From: JAJEFO01 sp022819605 | GTDB lineage: Bacteria > Pseudomonadota > Alphaproteobacteria > Rhodobacterales > Rhodobacteraceae | Direction of reading: 5' to 3' | Assembly (NCBI GenBank): GCA_965221545.1 | Contig: OZ244901.1 | Span: forward strand, 4,216,001-4,280,000 | DNA length: 64,000 nucleotides | In this document: one piece after another, positions 8,844 through 16,747 of the stretch | Numbering within the stretch: position 1 is the stretch's first letter | How the letters are laid out: each line of letters opens with the position of its first letter | Program-made: the position numbers and the translations under genes | Notes under the pieces: generated by a model | The model's database searches: none | Told to the model about the DNA's origin: nothing | The model's input: the letters and a program-made list of their open reading frames with translations, nothing else

Positions 8844-9546
8844 TTACCGGTTCATCGCCTTGTGAATCTCTGCGGCGTTCTCGATGCCGCGTTCGGCATA
8901 TTCCGCGAAGATCTCCTTCATGCCCTCGGCAATGACCGCATCCATCTTAGCACGTTCTTCCGCCGATACGGAAACCGACGGGCATCTGCACGGGAACGGC
9001 ACCCATTGCCTCGATGATCGGAGTGGTCAGCGCGGCGTAAGGCACGATCTTTGCGCCCTTCAGTCCCTCCAGGGTGGATACGTCCCTGGTTGCCGCGATG
9101 CCGATCCCGGCCGCGTTCGTGATGCCAATGACGTTCACGTCTTCGTATTCGTCCGCTAGGTATTCGTCGAAGTCAGCGAGAATTCGCTTTGTTGCATCGG
9201 CCGAGCTGTTTGCCTTTCCGGGCGGGATGGCCAGCATCGTCTTGGGAAACAGCGCCGGGGTATAGGCCGAGACGCCGAACGTGATGTCCTCCACGCCTTC
9301 GACGGCGCGCTTGTACTGCTGGACCGGGCCTGCGCCGAGCTGGCCGGCCGGATAGAGCTTCATCGTCAGCTCGCCGCCTGATCGCTTGGCAAGTTCCTCG
9401 CCGAACCACTTGAACATGACCGTGTTCGTATGGTGCTGCGGCGGCACGAATGTCGCGACGCTCAGTTCCTCTGCATTCGCCGGCAGCGCGGCGACCCCAA
9501 GCGTGGACGCAAATGCCAATGCCAGGCCAAGACGCGAGATTTTCAT
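8844..9546 (-). pseudogene. dctP: TRAP substrate-binding protein (DctP) with internal deletion and frameshift
   Basis: The gene starts at ATG 9546 with a signal peptide (MKISRLGLALAFASTLGVAAL, cleavage after PANA) and mature sequence ELSVATFVPPQHHTN typical of DctP receptors. The good reading frame stops at 8947 after about 200 residues, right after AVPVQMPVG. In the +1 frame, immediately beyond, sequence resumes as VSVSAEERAKMDAVIAEGMK and ends AEIHKAMNR at 8844, the expected DctP C-terminus. A normal receptor has about 320-340 residues, so roughly 90-100 residues of the second lobe, including part of the hinge and ligand pocket, are missing and the join is out of frame. The protein is almost certainly non-functional unless the assembly is wrong here. 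Confidence 0.85.
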
Positions 9547-9582
9547 GTTTCCCTCCCCTGCCGACGCAACCGCTCTGAAAAA

Positions 9583-9594
9583 TTGGGATCCCAA
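9583..9594. promoter_or_regulatory. GntR-type operator 1 (dctP promoter)
   Basis: Perfect palindrome TTGGGATCCCAA, 36 bases upstream of the dctP ATG. Same sequence as the site before gntR, so it is a likely binding site of the regulator at 10101-10871. Confidence 0.7.
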
Positions 9595-9655
9595 CACATC
9601 GAGAAATTGCCGAGATTCCCGCCTTTGAGCCAGTTGCGTCCCAACACTTGCACAA

Positions 9656-9667
9656 TTGGGATCCCGT
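9656..9667. promoter_or_regulatory. GntR-type operator 2 (dctP promoter, distal)
   Basis: TTGGGATCCCGT, 10 of 12 matches to the palindrome TTGGGATCCCAA, 61 bases (about six helical turns) upstream of operator 1. A weaker partial copy (TTGCGTCCCAA) lies between at 9634-9644. The spacing allows cooperative binding or looping. Confidence 0.55.
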
Positions 9668-10071
9668 TTCAAGCGACGTTTGCTGCCAATTCGTTTGCCG
9701 ACTTGCACGGCTGTCCATGGAGGAAGCTGTGCCCTCACGGCCTCGCCACCAAGCTTCTCGGCGCGCCGGACGAACTGCGGCAGGGCACCTTCATCCGGGG
9801 CCGCGCGTTTCGGCACTCCTCGCGGCCACCCGTCCCTGCCGCCGGCGCGACCCGTTTCAAGTTCGTTTGCAAGTGACCAGGAATGCCGGCGGCATTCGGA
9901 CTGGAGGCGCCCGCACAAGGCGAGCCGCCTTCGGGCACCGGCACGCGTTCCTCCGTCCCTCTGGGCGTGCACGGCATGCACTGTCACGGCCCTCCAGGTC
10001 CGGTGTCGCCCCAGATCCGGTCACGAAAGCCCTAGCTGCCCGGGCGTCGTCGCTAGACGTGCTCCTTGACC
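9668..10071. other. Intergenic region between divergent dctP and gntR
   Basis: About 400 bases between operators 2 and 3. Long frames exist on both strands, but their products are Arg/Pro/Ala-rich and match nothing recognised. No further palindrome of the TTGGGATCCCAA type is seen inside. Confidence 0.4.
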
Positions 10072-10083
10072 TTGGGATCCCAA
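10072..10083. promoter_or_regulatory. GntR-type operator 3 (gntR autoregulation)
   Basis: Perfect TTGGGATCCCAA ending 17 bases before the gntR ATG at 10101. It overlaps the space where the ribosome binding site and transcript start would lie, fitting autorepression. Confidence 0.7.
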
Positions 10084-10100
10084 TTAGTGTCAATTCTTCC

Positions 10101-10871
10101 ATGGAATCGATCGACACGGAACTCGCGGCCCGAATTCGGCAGGACATCATCCTGGGGTCATATTCGGAGGGAGAACGGCTGTCAGAAGCGCAGCTGTGCG
10201 AAACCCACGACGTGTCACGAACCCCGATCAGGCTGGCGTTGCGCCTGCTGGAGCGGGAAGGCGTCATACGCCGCGGCGAAGGCCGCGGATACATGGTTCA
10301 GAGCCCTACCGTAGAGGACATTCTTCAGGCGGTCGAAGTCCGCGGACACCTGGAGAGCCTTGCGGCGCGCCTCATGGCGCGAGAGCCAAGTCGACTTGAT
10401 CAATTGCCGACGATGCAGAAGGCGATGAAAAAGCTCGACGCGTCGATCAGCGAGCTATCCCGGCTTGGCCAGCTCAACGACTATGTCACGCGGCAGGCGC
10501 AGGCCGCAAACAAGGAATTCCATACGGCGATTCTGGCATCATGCGGGAACGACTATGTCAGCTACGCTTGCAAGCAGATCAGTCACTTGCCGATGCTTGC
10601 CGTCGGGTCCATGGTCTTCGACCGATCCGTGGACGAGACGCCGGATCAGTTTGAGCGCGGCATTTTCCGCTTGCGCCTCGGCAACGCCCAACACCAGGTC
10701 ATCTGCGAGGCGATCGAGAGCGGCGATCCGGTCCGCGCCGAAGGCATGATGCGGGAACACTCTCACACGATGATCGAGTACATCCAGACGTTCGAAAAGC
10801 GTGGCGAGCGCCTGACCGTCGCGGATCTTGTTGCATTTTCCGCAGCCGATCCGCTGATGCCGGCGGCCTGA
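10101..10871 (+). CDS. GntR-family transcriptional regulator, FCD (FadR-like) subfamily
   Basis: 256 residues from ATG 10101. A start further upstream would place operator 3 inside the gene and add a low-complexity leader. Residues about 5-70 form the winged helix-turn-helix (LAARIRQDIILGSY, RLSEAQLCETHDVSRTPIR, LEREGVIRR, GRGYMVQ). Residues about 80-235 form the all-helical FCD effector domain, with AVEVRGHLESLAARL, the NKEFHTAILASCGN segment and the final REHSHTMIEY, which supply the usual metal/ligand residues. It is divergent from the TRAP operon and convergent to the sulfatase gene. Identical palindromes before four neighbouring transcription units make it their likely repressor, released by an acid or metabolite of the pathway. 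Confidence 0.9.
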   Translation: MESIDTELAARIRQDIILGSYSEGERLSEAQLCETHDVSRTPIRLALRLLEREGVIRRGEGRGYMVQSPTVEDILQAVEVRGHLESLAARLMAREPSRLDQLPTMQKAMKKLDASISELSRLGQLNDYVTRQAQAANKEFHTAILASCGNDYVSYACKQISHLPMLAVGSMVFDRSVDETPDQFERGIFRLRLGNAQHQVICEAIESGDPVRAEGMMREHSHTMIEYIQTFEKRGERLTVADLVAFSAADPLMPAA

Positions 10872-10875
10872 TCGT

Positions 10876-12513
10876 TCAGTCTCCAGTCACCGCTCTTCGC
10901 TTTGGCAGTATCTTGGGATCCTTGCCCTTGGCGTCATCTTCATTCCAGTAGCCGATCAGGACGCCGAGCTGCTCTTCCATGCCGGTCATTCTGACGTTGT
11001 GCTCTTCCGACCAGGTCTCGCGCTGCCTGTACTGCAGCGCCCAGTCCGCAAGGTGACCGGCCATCATCTGGCGAATGCCGTCATGTTCGGAATTGCGGCC
11101 AAGATCGACCAGTTCATCGGGATCGTTTTCCAGGTCGAACAGCACGGGCGGGTACCCGGGAGCGTGCACGTATTTCCACCTTTCGGTCGCAACCATGTAT
11201 GTCCGGCAGTCCAGGGGCATCCTTCCCGTTTCGGGTCGGAACACCTGGCAGGAATAGTCGTATTCGCTAACGGCATAGCTGCGCCATTCAACGTCATCGC
11301 CCCGGATCTTCGGCATGAGCGAGCGACCGTCCAGGATGTTCCTGGCCACTTCGCCGCCTAGGTGCTCGATGAACGTCGGCAGAAGGTCGATTGCCTCGAC
11401 CAGTGATGGATCAACCGTGCCGCGCGTTGCGTCCGCTTCCTTGCCTGGATCCGCGATGATCAACGGAATCCTGACGGAGGGGGCGTGGAAATAGTCCTTG
11501 TCACCCATCCAGTGGTCGCCCAGGTAGTCGCCGTGGTCGGATGTGAAAACGATCATGGTGTCGTCGAGCAATCCGCGCTTCTCCATGAAATCGAACAGGA
11601 TTCCGAGCTGGTCATCGATTTGCGATATCAGCCCCATGTAGACGGGAATGACCGTCTCGCGCGCAACGTCCCTGCCAAAGGTCTGCCCGGCGACCCGCGC
11701 CATGAAGAGCTTCATGAGGGGATTGGTGTCCACCAGCTCTTCTTCAGCCCTTGTCGCGGGAACGACGTCGTCAGCCGTGTACATGTCGTTGTACGGCGCG
11801 GGCGCGACATAGGGCCAATGGGGCTTGATGTAGGACAGATGAAGCAGCCATGGGGCCTTGCCGTCGTCCTCAGCCAGGAATTCCATTGCCCGCCTGGTCA
11901 TGTAGGGCGTCTCGGAGTCCTCCTCTGCCACCCTCGCGGGCAAGTCCACGCGGTCATTGAAGAATCCGGAGCGAACCCCCTCCCCAGTTTCGACGGAGTT
12001 CGCTGCCCAATGCCACGGGTTGTCGTCTTCCGTGTATCCCTTCGACTTAAGATACTGGTTGTAGGCGACGTCCGGGCGGACCATCGAATCCGGATGCACG
12101 CCGTCGTCGCGTTCATGCACCTCGAATCCGGCCTGCGCATGGTGGACGCCTATGGCGCTGCCGACGTCCACGCCAAGTCGTTCCATGCCCTGCCTGTCGG
12201 CAATCATGTGCGTCTTGCCCACGAGTACGGTACGCATGCCCAGCGGGTTCAAGTGGTGGCCGATGTTCCGCTCGCCGATGCGAAGCGGCGCAAAGTTGGA
12301 TGCGGACCCATGCGACGACACGTAGCGGCCGGTATAGAAGCTCATGCGTGACGGGCCGCAGATCGGCGACTGGCAATAGGTGTTGGAGAAGGTGACGCCT
12401 CGAGCGGCCAGCGCATCGATGTTCGGGGTCTTGATGTTCGGGTGGCCTGTGCATCCAAGGTAGTCGAACCGAAGCTGATCGCACATGATGAAGAGTATGT
12501 TCTTGTGCGCCAT
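10876..12513 (-). CDS. Sulfatase-family hydrolase, arylsulfatase/phosphonate monoester hydrolase-like
   Basis: 545 residues from ATG 12513, chosen for the purine-rich RBS (GAGGGTGA) just upstream; the longer frame would include operator 4. The N-terminal metal-binding CDQLRFDYLG is followed by the sulfatase signature ICGPSRMSFYTGR, in which Cys52 would be converted to formylglycine. FTSDHGDYLGDH supplies further metal ligands. Segments such as HLSYIKPHWPYVAPAPYNDMY and GLISQIDDQLGILFDF, plus the long C-terminal part with RWKYVHAPGYPPVLFDLENDP, match the phosphonate monoester hydrolase branch in layout. It lacks a signal peptide, so it is cytoplasmic and needs imported substrate. It probably cleaves a sulfate (or phosphonate) ester; the formylglycine-generating enzyme is not in the window. 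Confidence 0.85.
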   Translation of the reverse strand: MAHKNILFIMCDQLRFDYLGCTGHPNIKTPNIDALAARGVTFSNTYCQSPICGPSRMSFYTGRYVSSHGSASNFAPLRIGERNIGHHLNPLGMRTVLVGKTHMIADRQGMERLGVDVGSAIGVHHAQAGFEVHERDDGVHPDSMVRPDVAYNQYLKSKGYTEDDNPWHWAANSVETGEGVRSGFFNDRVDLPARVAEEDSETPYMTRRAMEFLAEDDGKAPWLLHLSYIKPHWPYVAPAPYNDMYTADDVVPATRAEEELVDTNPLMKLFMARVAGQTFGRDVARETVIPVYMGLISQIDDQLGILFDFMEKRGLLDDTMIVFTSDHGDYLGDHWMGDKDYFHAPSVRIPLIIADPGKEADATRGTVDPSLVEAIDLLPTFIEHLGGEVARNILDGRSLMPKIRGDDVEWRSYAVSEYDYSCQVFRPETGRMPLDCRTYMVATERWKYVHAPGYPPVLFDLENDPDELVDLGRNSEHDGIRQMMAGHLADWALQYRQRETWSEEHNVRMTGMEEQLGVLIGYWNEDDAKGKDPKILPKRRAVTGD

Positions 12514-12552
12514 GCGTGTGTCACCCTCTGGATTCCCCGCTGTATTGCACCC

Positions 12553-12564
12553 TTGGGATCCTAA
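12553..12564. promoter_or_regulatory. GntR-type operator 4 (sulfatase promoter)
   Basis: TTGGGATCCTAA, 11 of 12 matches to TTGGGATCCCAA, 39 bases upstream of the sulfatase ATG (minus strand). Confidence 0.65.
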
Positions 12565-12613
12565 ATCAATGGATGAACGGATCATGAGCGGGCATCGGCC
12601 GCTCTCCTTGCAT

Positions 12614-12625
12614 TCGGGATCCCAA
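12614..12625. promoter_or_regulatory. GntR-type operator 5 (MBL hydrolase promoter)
   Basis: TCGGGATCCCAA, 11 of 12 matches, 51 bases upstream of the MBL-fold gene start. It lies 61 bases from operator 4, the same spacing as operators 1 to 2 at the dctP promoter. Confidence 0.65.
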
Positions 12626-12676
12626 ACCGATACCGAGCTTCACGCGATTGATGCGGCGACATGTGGAGGAACGCAG

Positions 12677-13948
12677 ATGCACCCCGAACTGCAGGCCCAC
12701 CCGGAGTACTTCTCGAAAGATGTGGTCCGGATTGCGGACAACGTCTATCAGGCATTCGGGTTTGCAGCGTCGAACGTGTACATGATTGTCGGAGACGACG
12801 GCGTTGTCATCATTGACACGACCGAAACGACAACTGCCGCCGAGAACGTTCTGGCAGAGTTTCGCAAGATCACCGAATTGCCGATCAAGACGATAATTCT
12901 GACACACTCACACCGCGACCACATCTCTGGCGCGAGCGTTTTCGCCGCCGGAGGAAGCCCGGAAATTCTTGCGAGTGACAGGTCGTCCGGAGACGCGCTG
13001 CTCGAAGAGACCTTCCACCCCCGCGCCGTCAAGGCCCTGCAAGTGCGAACCAAGCGCCAGTTCGGCATCGGACTGTCCTACCCGAACGAAATCATCGGCA
13101 TCGGCGTCGGACCGGGCGACCGGCCGCTCAAGGGCATGGGCGCCGGCATCCTGCCACCGACACGTCGCATTGGCGGAGAGGGCGAGAAGGTGACCACCTG
13201 CGGCATCGAGCTTGAGCTGGCGATGGCGCCCGGCGAGACCCCCGACCACATGGTCGTCTGGTATGCCGAAAGGAAAGTGCTGTTCTGCGGCGACAATTTC
13301 TATCGCGCGTTTCCCAACCTCTACGCCATTCGCGGGACCGAGTATCGGGACTTCGACGCCTGGGCGGACACGCTGGACCAGCTGATGGCGTTTGAACCCG
13401 AAGTGCTTGCGCCGGGCCACACCAAGGCGGTGACGGGTGCGGGCACCGTCAGGGAAGTCCTGACGGACTATCGGGACGCGATCCGCCACATCACCAGGGA
13501 AACCCGCGAGGGCATGGATGCGGGAAAGACGATCGACGAGTTGGCACATAGCGTGAAACTGCCGCCCGAGCTTGCCGAGAAGCCCCATCTGCGCGAGTAC
13601 TACGGGCGGGTCGACTTCGCCGTGCGCGCCTATTTCGTGGGAACCATCGGATGGTTCGACGGCAATCCCACGTCGCTCAGCCCCCTCTCTCCGATGGACG
13701 AGGCGCACCGCTTCATCAAACTTGCGGGCGGGCCGGAAGCCGTCATGGAGGCCGTCGAAGAGGCCCGGAAGGCGGAAGACTATCAATGGGCACTGCAGCT
13801 GATTGACCGGCTCATACATGCCGGCCAGGGCGGGGAAAGCGCCACGGCGATCAAGGCTCTGCTTCTGAGGTTGCACGCCCGCGAACAGATCAACTGCCCG
13901 ACGCGGCACTACTACATACAGTCGGCGAAAGAGCTTGAGCAGGGCTAG
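12677..13948 (+). CDS. MBL-fold alkylsulfatase-like hydrolase (SdsA1/BDS1 family, short form)
   Basis: 423 residues from ATG 12677, preceded by a strong GGAGGA RBS. The metallo-beta-lactamase zinc motif THSHRDH is at residues 76-82, with further ligands likely in MVVWYAERKVLFCGDNFY and VLAPGHTKAV. The region after about residue 270 matches the alkylsulfatase dimerisation domain (LREYYGRVDFAVRAYFVGTIGWFDGNP, then PMDEAHRFIKLAGG and a helical tail). Full-length SdsA1 has about 650 residues with a C-terminal SCP2-like domain, which is absent here. There is no signal peptide. It likely hydrolyses an alkyl or related sulfate ester to the alcohol. It is divergent from the formylglycine sulfatase and shares its operator type; its stop overlaps the sulfatase fragment downstream. 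Confidence 0.82.
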   Translation: MHPELQAHPEYFSKDVVRIADNVYQAFGFAASNVYMIVGDDGVVIIDTTETTTAAENVLAEFRKITELPIKTIILTHSHRDHISGASVFAAGGSPEILASDRSSGDALLEETFHPRAVKALQVRTKRQFGIGLSYPNEIIGIGVGPGDRPLKGMGAGILPPTRRIGGEGEKVTTCGIELELAMAPGETPDHMVVWYAERKVLFCGDNFYRAFPNLYAIRGTEYRDFDAWADTLDQLMAFEPEVLAPGHTKAVTGAGTVREVLTDYRDAIRHITRETREGMDAGKTIDELAHSVKLPPELAEKPHLREYYGRVDFAVRAYFVGTIGWFDGNPTSLSPLSPMDEAHRFIKLAGGPEAVMEAVEEARKAEDYQWALQLIDRLIHAGQGGESATAIKALLLRLHAREQINCPTRHYYIQSAKELEQG

Positions 13949-14298
13949 GCCTGCGCGGTCGGCAACGGCACCCGGTCGACAACGGCAATTTCCATCTCGA
14001 CAAGCCGTTCGATCAACCGGCTCCTGATCTCGGCATGTGCAGCGCTGCCCCAGAGGTTGGTCATTTCTTCGCGATCGTCCACGAGATCAAACAGCTCGTT
14101 CTGGCACTTTCCGAGATGGATCGACAGCCGCCACCGATCATGGATGATCGTGTGAACGCGTGGACGAGCGCCGAAGGCCTCTTGCGTCCGCTGCGTTTCG
14201 AACTGGATGCGTGCCGCCTCGCGCCCCTGACCGCCTGCCACCGGCAGAACGACGCCCTGCATGGCTGGCCGCCACCTTCGCTGACTCAAAAACCTCAT
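13945..14298 (-). pseudogene. C-terminal fragment of a second sulfatase
   Basis: About 107 residues, ending ERLVEMEIAVVDRVPLPTAQA, with the sulfatase C-terminal features ETQRTQEAFGARPRVHTI, DRWRLSIHLGK and NELFDLVDDREEMTNLWG. This tail normally follows about 370 residues carrying the CxPSR site, none of which is present; upstream lies the intact DUF6505 gene (ends at 14311). The stop overlaps that of the MBL hydrolase by three bases. It is a deletion remnant, suggesting the cluster once held three sulfate-ester hydrolases. Confidence 0.75.
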
Positions 14299-14310
14299 CG
14301 AGCATCTGGT

Positions 14311-14790
14311 TCACTCGTCCAGCGATCCGTGAATGGCAAACTGGCCTAGGTCCGCGTCCTGGGCTTCGATGACGCGGAATGACTCGCGAACCCCTACCTC
14401 GGTCAATTCGCGAGAGACCGTGAGAAGCGTGTTCGCCGCATGCTCATCGCACATCTCCGCCATGTGACCCAGTTCCTCGCTGGCAACCGGACGCGCAGCG
14501 ACAAGGTCAGGCGCTCCGTAATAGGTCACAAAGTGCTCGGCCAGCATGTCGGTCAGGCGCTCGAGTTCCACGGGTTCGATCTGGGTAACCGCAATGAAGG
14601 TCACGCGCCCGGTCGTTTCGAGCCCAAACCAGCCGTTTGAAAAGGCCTGCCGGGCCTTGCCCGCCAGATCGGCCTCGGTCCAGTTCGAGAATTCGAACCC
14701 GCCGGAAATGCACCATTCTCCGGTCCGGGCCGGCACGGGGTAGACCCGGGTGTCGCTTTCGTCGAAATGGATCGCGCGTGCAAGTTTCAT
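14311..14790 (-). CDS. DUF6505 family protein
   Basis: 159 residues beginning MKLARAIHFDESDTRVYPVPA, with conserved-looking segments GEWCISGGFEFSNW and WFGLETTGRVTFIAV. It contains no recognised catalytic motif, signal peptide or membrane helix. Its ATG overlaps the stop of the biotin/lipoate ligase-like gene by four bases, and the two are followed upstream by Mrp and DUF6494 in one operon. From memory, this gene order recurs in alphaproteobacteria next to formate dehydrogenase genes, so a role in cofactor or Fe-S supply for that enzyme is suspected. Molecular function is unknown. Confidence 0.75.
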   Translation of the reverse strand: MKLARAIHFDESDTRVYPVPARTGEWCISGGFEFSNWTEADLAGKARQAFSNGWFGLETTGRVTFIAVTQIEPVELERLTDMLAEHFVTYYGAPDLVAARPVASEELGHMAEMCDEHAANTLLTVSRELTEVGVRESFRVIEAQDADLGQFAIHGSLDE

Positions 14791-15491
14791 TGCGGCTCCA
14801 GAACGGCAGTGAGCGGAAACAGACGGGTGTCGTCTCCATCACGCAGAAGCATCCCGAAATCCTCGTCAATGCCAAGGAAGGTGCCGCTCGCCCCGCCAAA
14901 CTGGATTTCGTTGCCCAGCCCGTGCGCGATGCCCCGCCATTCGGCGTGCAGGGGTCTCGGACCTTCGTCCTCCCAGCGCGCAATCCAGTTGAGCGTATGG
15001 CGCGCCCAGCTTTCGACCAGGGTCACCGGGTCGACATCAACGCAGCCTTCCTCGTAGAGCACTGTTTCCTCCGCGTCTTCGCCCGGCGTCTGCGTGGCGC
15101 TGAGCAGCGGCATCTCGAACCCGACGACCAGCCAGTCCGGCTGCGCACCCTCGTCGCCGGTGCTGGCAGCCACGCGGAATCGGCCGCAACGCGCCCCGTT
15201 GACACGGATTTCGCCAGACCAGCCGAGGTGAACCGCAACCTCTGGCGGCGCGAGCGCGCCCAGGGAATTCTGCAGCCCCAAGCCGCAAAGCGGCAGCATC
15301 GCCATGGCCTTTGCCAGCGGCACTTCCGGCGCGAACACCAAGGCCGAGCCGAGCCGGTCCACGGAGACGTTGTACACGACGAGCCCGGCGTCGCAGCCCA
15401 GGCTCGCCTTGGCGCAGGCAGTGACGAAGGGGTCGATTGAACCGCTGACAGCCAGGCCGGACATCAATGGAGGCAGAACGGCTTCCGTCAT
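14787..15491 (-). CDS. Biotin/lipoate protein ligase-like protein (DUF4444 C-terminus)
   Basis: 234 residues. The N-terminal two thirds resembles the biotin/lipoate A/B ligase fold (ALVFAPEVPLAKAMAMLPL, then SLGALAPPEVAVHLGWSGEIRVNGARCGRFRVA), including the strand rich in Gly around the acyl-adenylate site. The C-terminal part (GIAHGLGNEIQFGGASGTFLGIDEDFGMLLRDG) is the DUF4444-type tail. The motif is weaker than in BirA or LplA, so attachment of biotin or lipoate is not assured. It overlaps both neighbours by four bases. Context, with an Mrp ATPase and formate dehydrogenase genes, suggests a specialised modification or chaperone task. Confidence 0.75.
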   Translation of the reverse strand: MTEAVLPPLMSGLAVSGSIDPFVTACAKASLGCDAGLVVYNVSVDRLGSALVFAPEVPLAKAMAMLPLCGLGLQNSLGALAPPEVAVHLGWSGEIRVNGARCGRFRVAASTGDEGAQPDWLVVGFEMPLLSATQTPGEDAEETVLYEEGCVDVDPVTLVESWARHTLNWIARWEDEGPRPLHAEWRGIAHGLGNEIQFGGASGTFLGIDEDFGMLLRDGDDTRLFPLTAVLEPQ

Positions 15492-16552
15492 GCGGCGCTC
15501 ATCCCGACAAGGTCACCGGCTACCTGCTGAAACGCGGCCGCCTGCGGCCCGTCGGGGCTTGTCACGACAACGGGGGCGCCCCCGTCACCGGCTACGCGGA
15601 TGTCGAGATGCAAGGGAATCTCCGCCAGAAGCGGCACGCCGATTTTCGCCGCCTCGGCCGCCACGCCGCCGTGGCCGAAGGTGTGTTCTTCGTGCCCGCA
15701 GTTCGAACAGATGTGGGTTGACATGTTCTCGATCAGTCCGTGGATCGGAACGCCCAGCTGGTTGAACATGTCCACCCCCTTGCGGGCGTCGATCAGCGCC
15801 ACGTCCTGTGGCGTCGAAACGATGATCGCGCCATCGACGACGGCCTTCTGCGCAAGCGTCATCGGGACGTCGCCCGTGCCGGGCGGCAGGTCGACGATCA
15901 ACACGTCGAGGGCGCCCCATTGCACCTGCGTCAGCATCTGCTGCAATGCGCCCATCAACATCGGGCCGCGCCAGACGACCGCCTGACCTTCCGTGGTCAT
16001 CAGCCCGATCGACATCATGGTGACGCCGTGGTTGCGCATCGGAAGAATGGTCTTTCCATCCGGGCTTGACGGACGGCCCGAGACGCCGAGCATGCGTGGC
16101 TGTGACGGTCCGTAGACGTCCGCGTCCAGCAGGCCGACGCGCCGCCCCGCCTGCACAAGCGCACAGGCCAGGTTTGCTGAGACGGTCGACTTTCCGACTC
16201 CGCCTTTTCCGGAGGCAATCGCAAGAATGCGATCGATGCCGGGTATCTTCTCAGGTCCCTTGGGTTCGGAACGTGCACTGGGCTTCAGGTCTGGCGGAGC
16301 CTTTTCGGTATGCGCGGTCATGAGGATCGACACATCCTCGGCACCCGGCAGCGCCTTCATCCGTGCCTCCGCATCGGCCCGTACTGGCTCATACGTCTGC
16401 GCAAGCTTCGGATCGATTTCCAGGACGAACCGGATGCGTCCGTCCTCGACGTTCAAGGCACGCACCAGTCCCGCTGCAACGATGTCGTCGCCGGTCACGG
16501 GGTCGCCGACCGACTTCAGTGCACCAAGCACGCTATCTCGAGACAGCGCCAA
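15488..16552 (-). CDS. Mrp/NBP35-family Fe-S carrier P-loop ATPase
   Basis: 354 residues. Residues 1 to about 80 form the MIP18/DUF59 domain that often precedes Mrp (LGALKSVGDPVTGDDIVAAGLV). The deviant Walker A SGKGGVGKS is at residues 114-122, followed by LLDADVYGPSQPRMLG and DLPPGTGDVPMTLAQ. A CxxC in HICSNCGHE near residue 280 is the site that bridges a 4Fe-4S cluster between subunits. Mrp/ApbC proteins load Fe-S clusters onto target enzymes. Lying between a ligase-like gene and DUF6494, opposite formate dehydrogenase genes that need many 4Fe-4S clusters, it may be dedicated to them, although it could also be the general housekeeping copy. Confidence 0.9.
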   Translation of the reverse strand: MALSRDSVLGALKSVGDPVTGDDIVAAGLVRALNVEDGRIRFVLEIDPKLAQTYEPVRADAEARMKALPGAEDVSILMTAHTEKAPPDLKPSARSEPKGPEKIPGIDRILAIASGKGGVGKSTVSANLACALVQAGRRVGLLDADVYGPSQPRMLGVSGRPSSPDGKTILPMRNHGVTMMSIGLMTTEGQAVVWRGPMLMGALQQMLTQVQWGALDVLIVDLPPGTGDVPMTLAQKAVVDGAIIVSTPQDVALIDARKGVDMFNQLGVPIHGLIENMSTHICSNCGHEEHTFGHGGVAAEAAKIGVPLLAEIPLHLDIRVAGDGGAPVVVTSPDGPQAAAFQQVAGDLVGMSAA

Positions 16553-16555
16553 GGT

Positions 16556-16747
16556 TCAGTCGTTTTCCACGATGGTGCCCGAGACTTCGTGATCCAAGCC
16601 GAGTTCCTCGATCGAGACCCTTGCCTTGACCGCATAGCTCTTGCCGGCTTCGCCCTTGTCGCGAAGCGCCGTCTCGATCGCCTGTTGCGAGGTCACGCCC
16701 ACCTGCTTCAGGAACTTTCTCATAGACATGTTGTAGGAGTCGCTCAT
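16556..16747 (-). CDS. DUF6494 family small protein
   Basis: 63 residues (MSDSYNMSMRKFLKQVGVTS...), acidic C-terminus, no signal or membrane segment. It starts the minus operon, three bases ahead of the Mrp gene. The sequence is a short helical segment followed by a beta-rich half (KSYAVKARVSIEELGLDHEV). Function is unknown; from memory the family travels with Mrp and the DUF6505 protein in alphaproteobacteria. Confidence 0.8.
   Translation of the reverse strand: MSDSYNMSMRKFLKQVGVTSQQAIETALRDKGEAGKSYAVKARVSIEELGLDHEVSGTIVEND

Noticed and set aside
9648..10100. N-terminal extension of the GntR regulator
   Set aside because: Would include operator 3 and a low-complexity leader with no homology; ATG 10101 starts exactly at the winged-helix domain.
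10913..10924. TTGGGATCCTTG resembling the GntR operator
   Set aside because: It lies inside the 3' coding end of the sulfatase gene and only half of it is symmetric; likely chance codon use.
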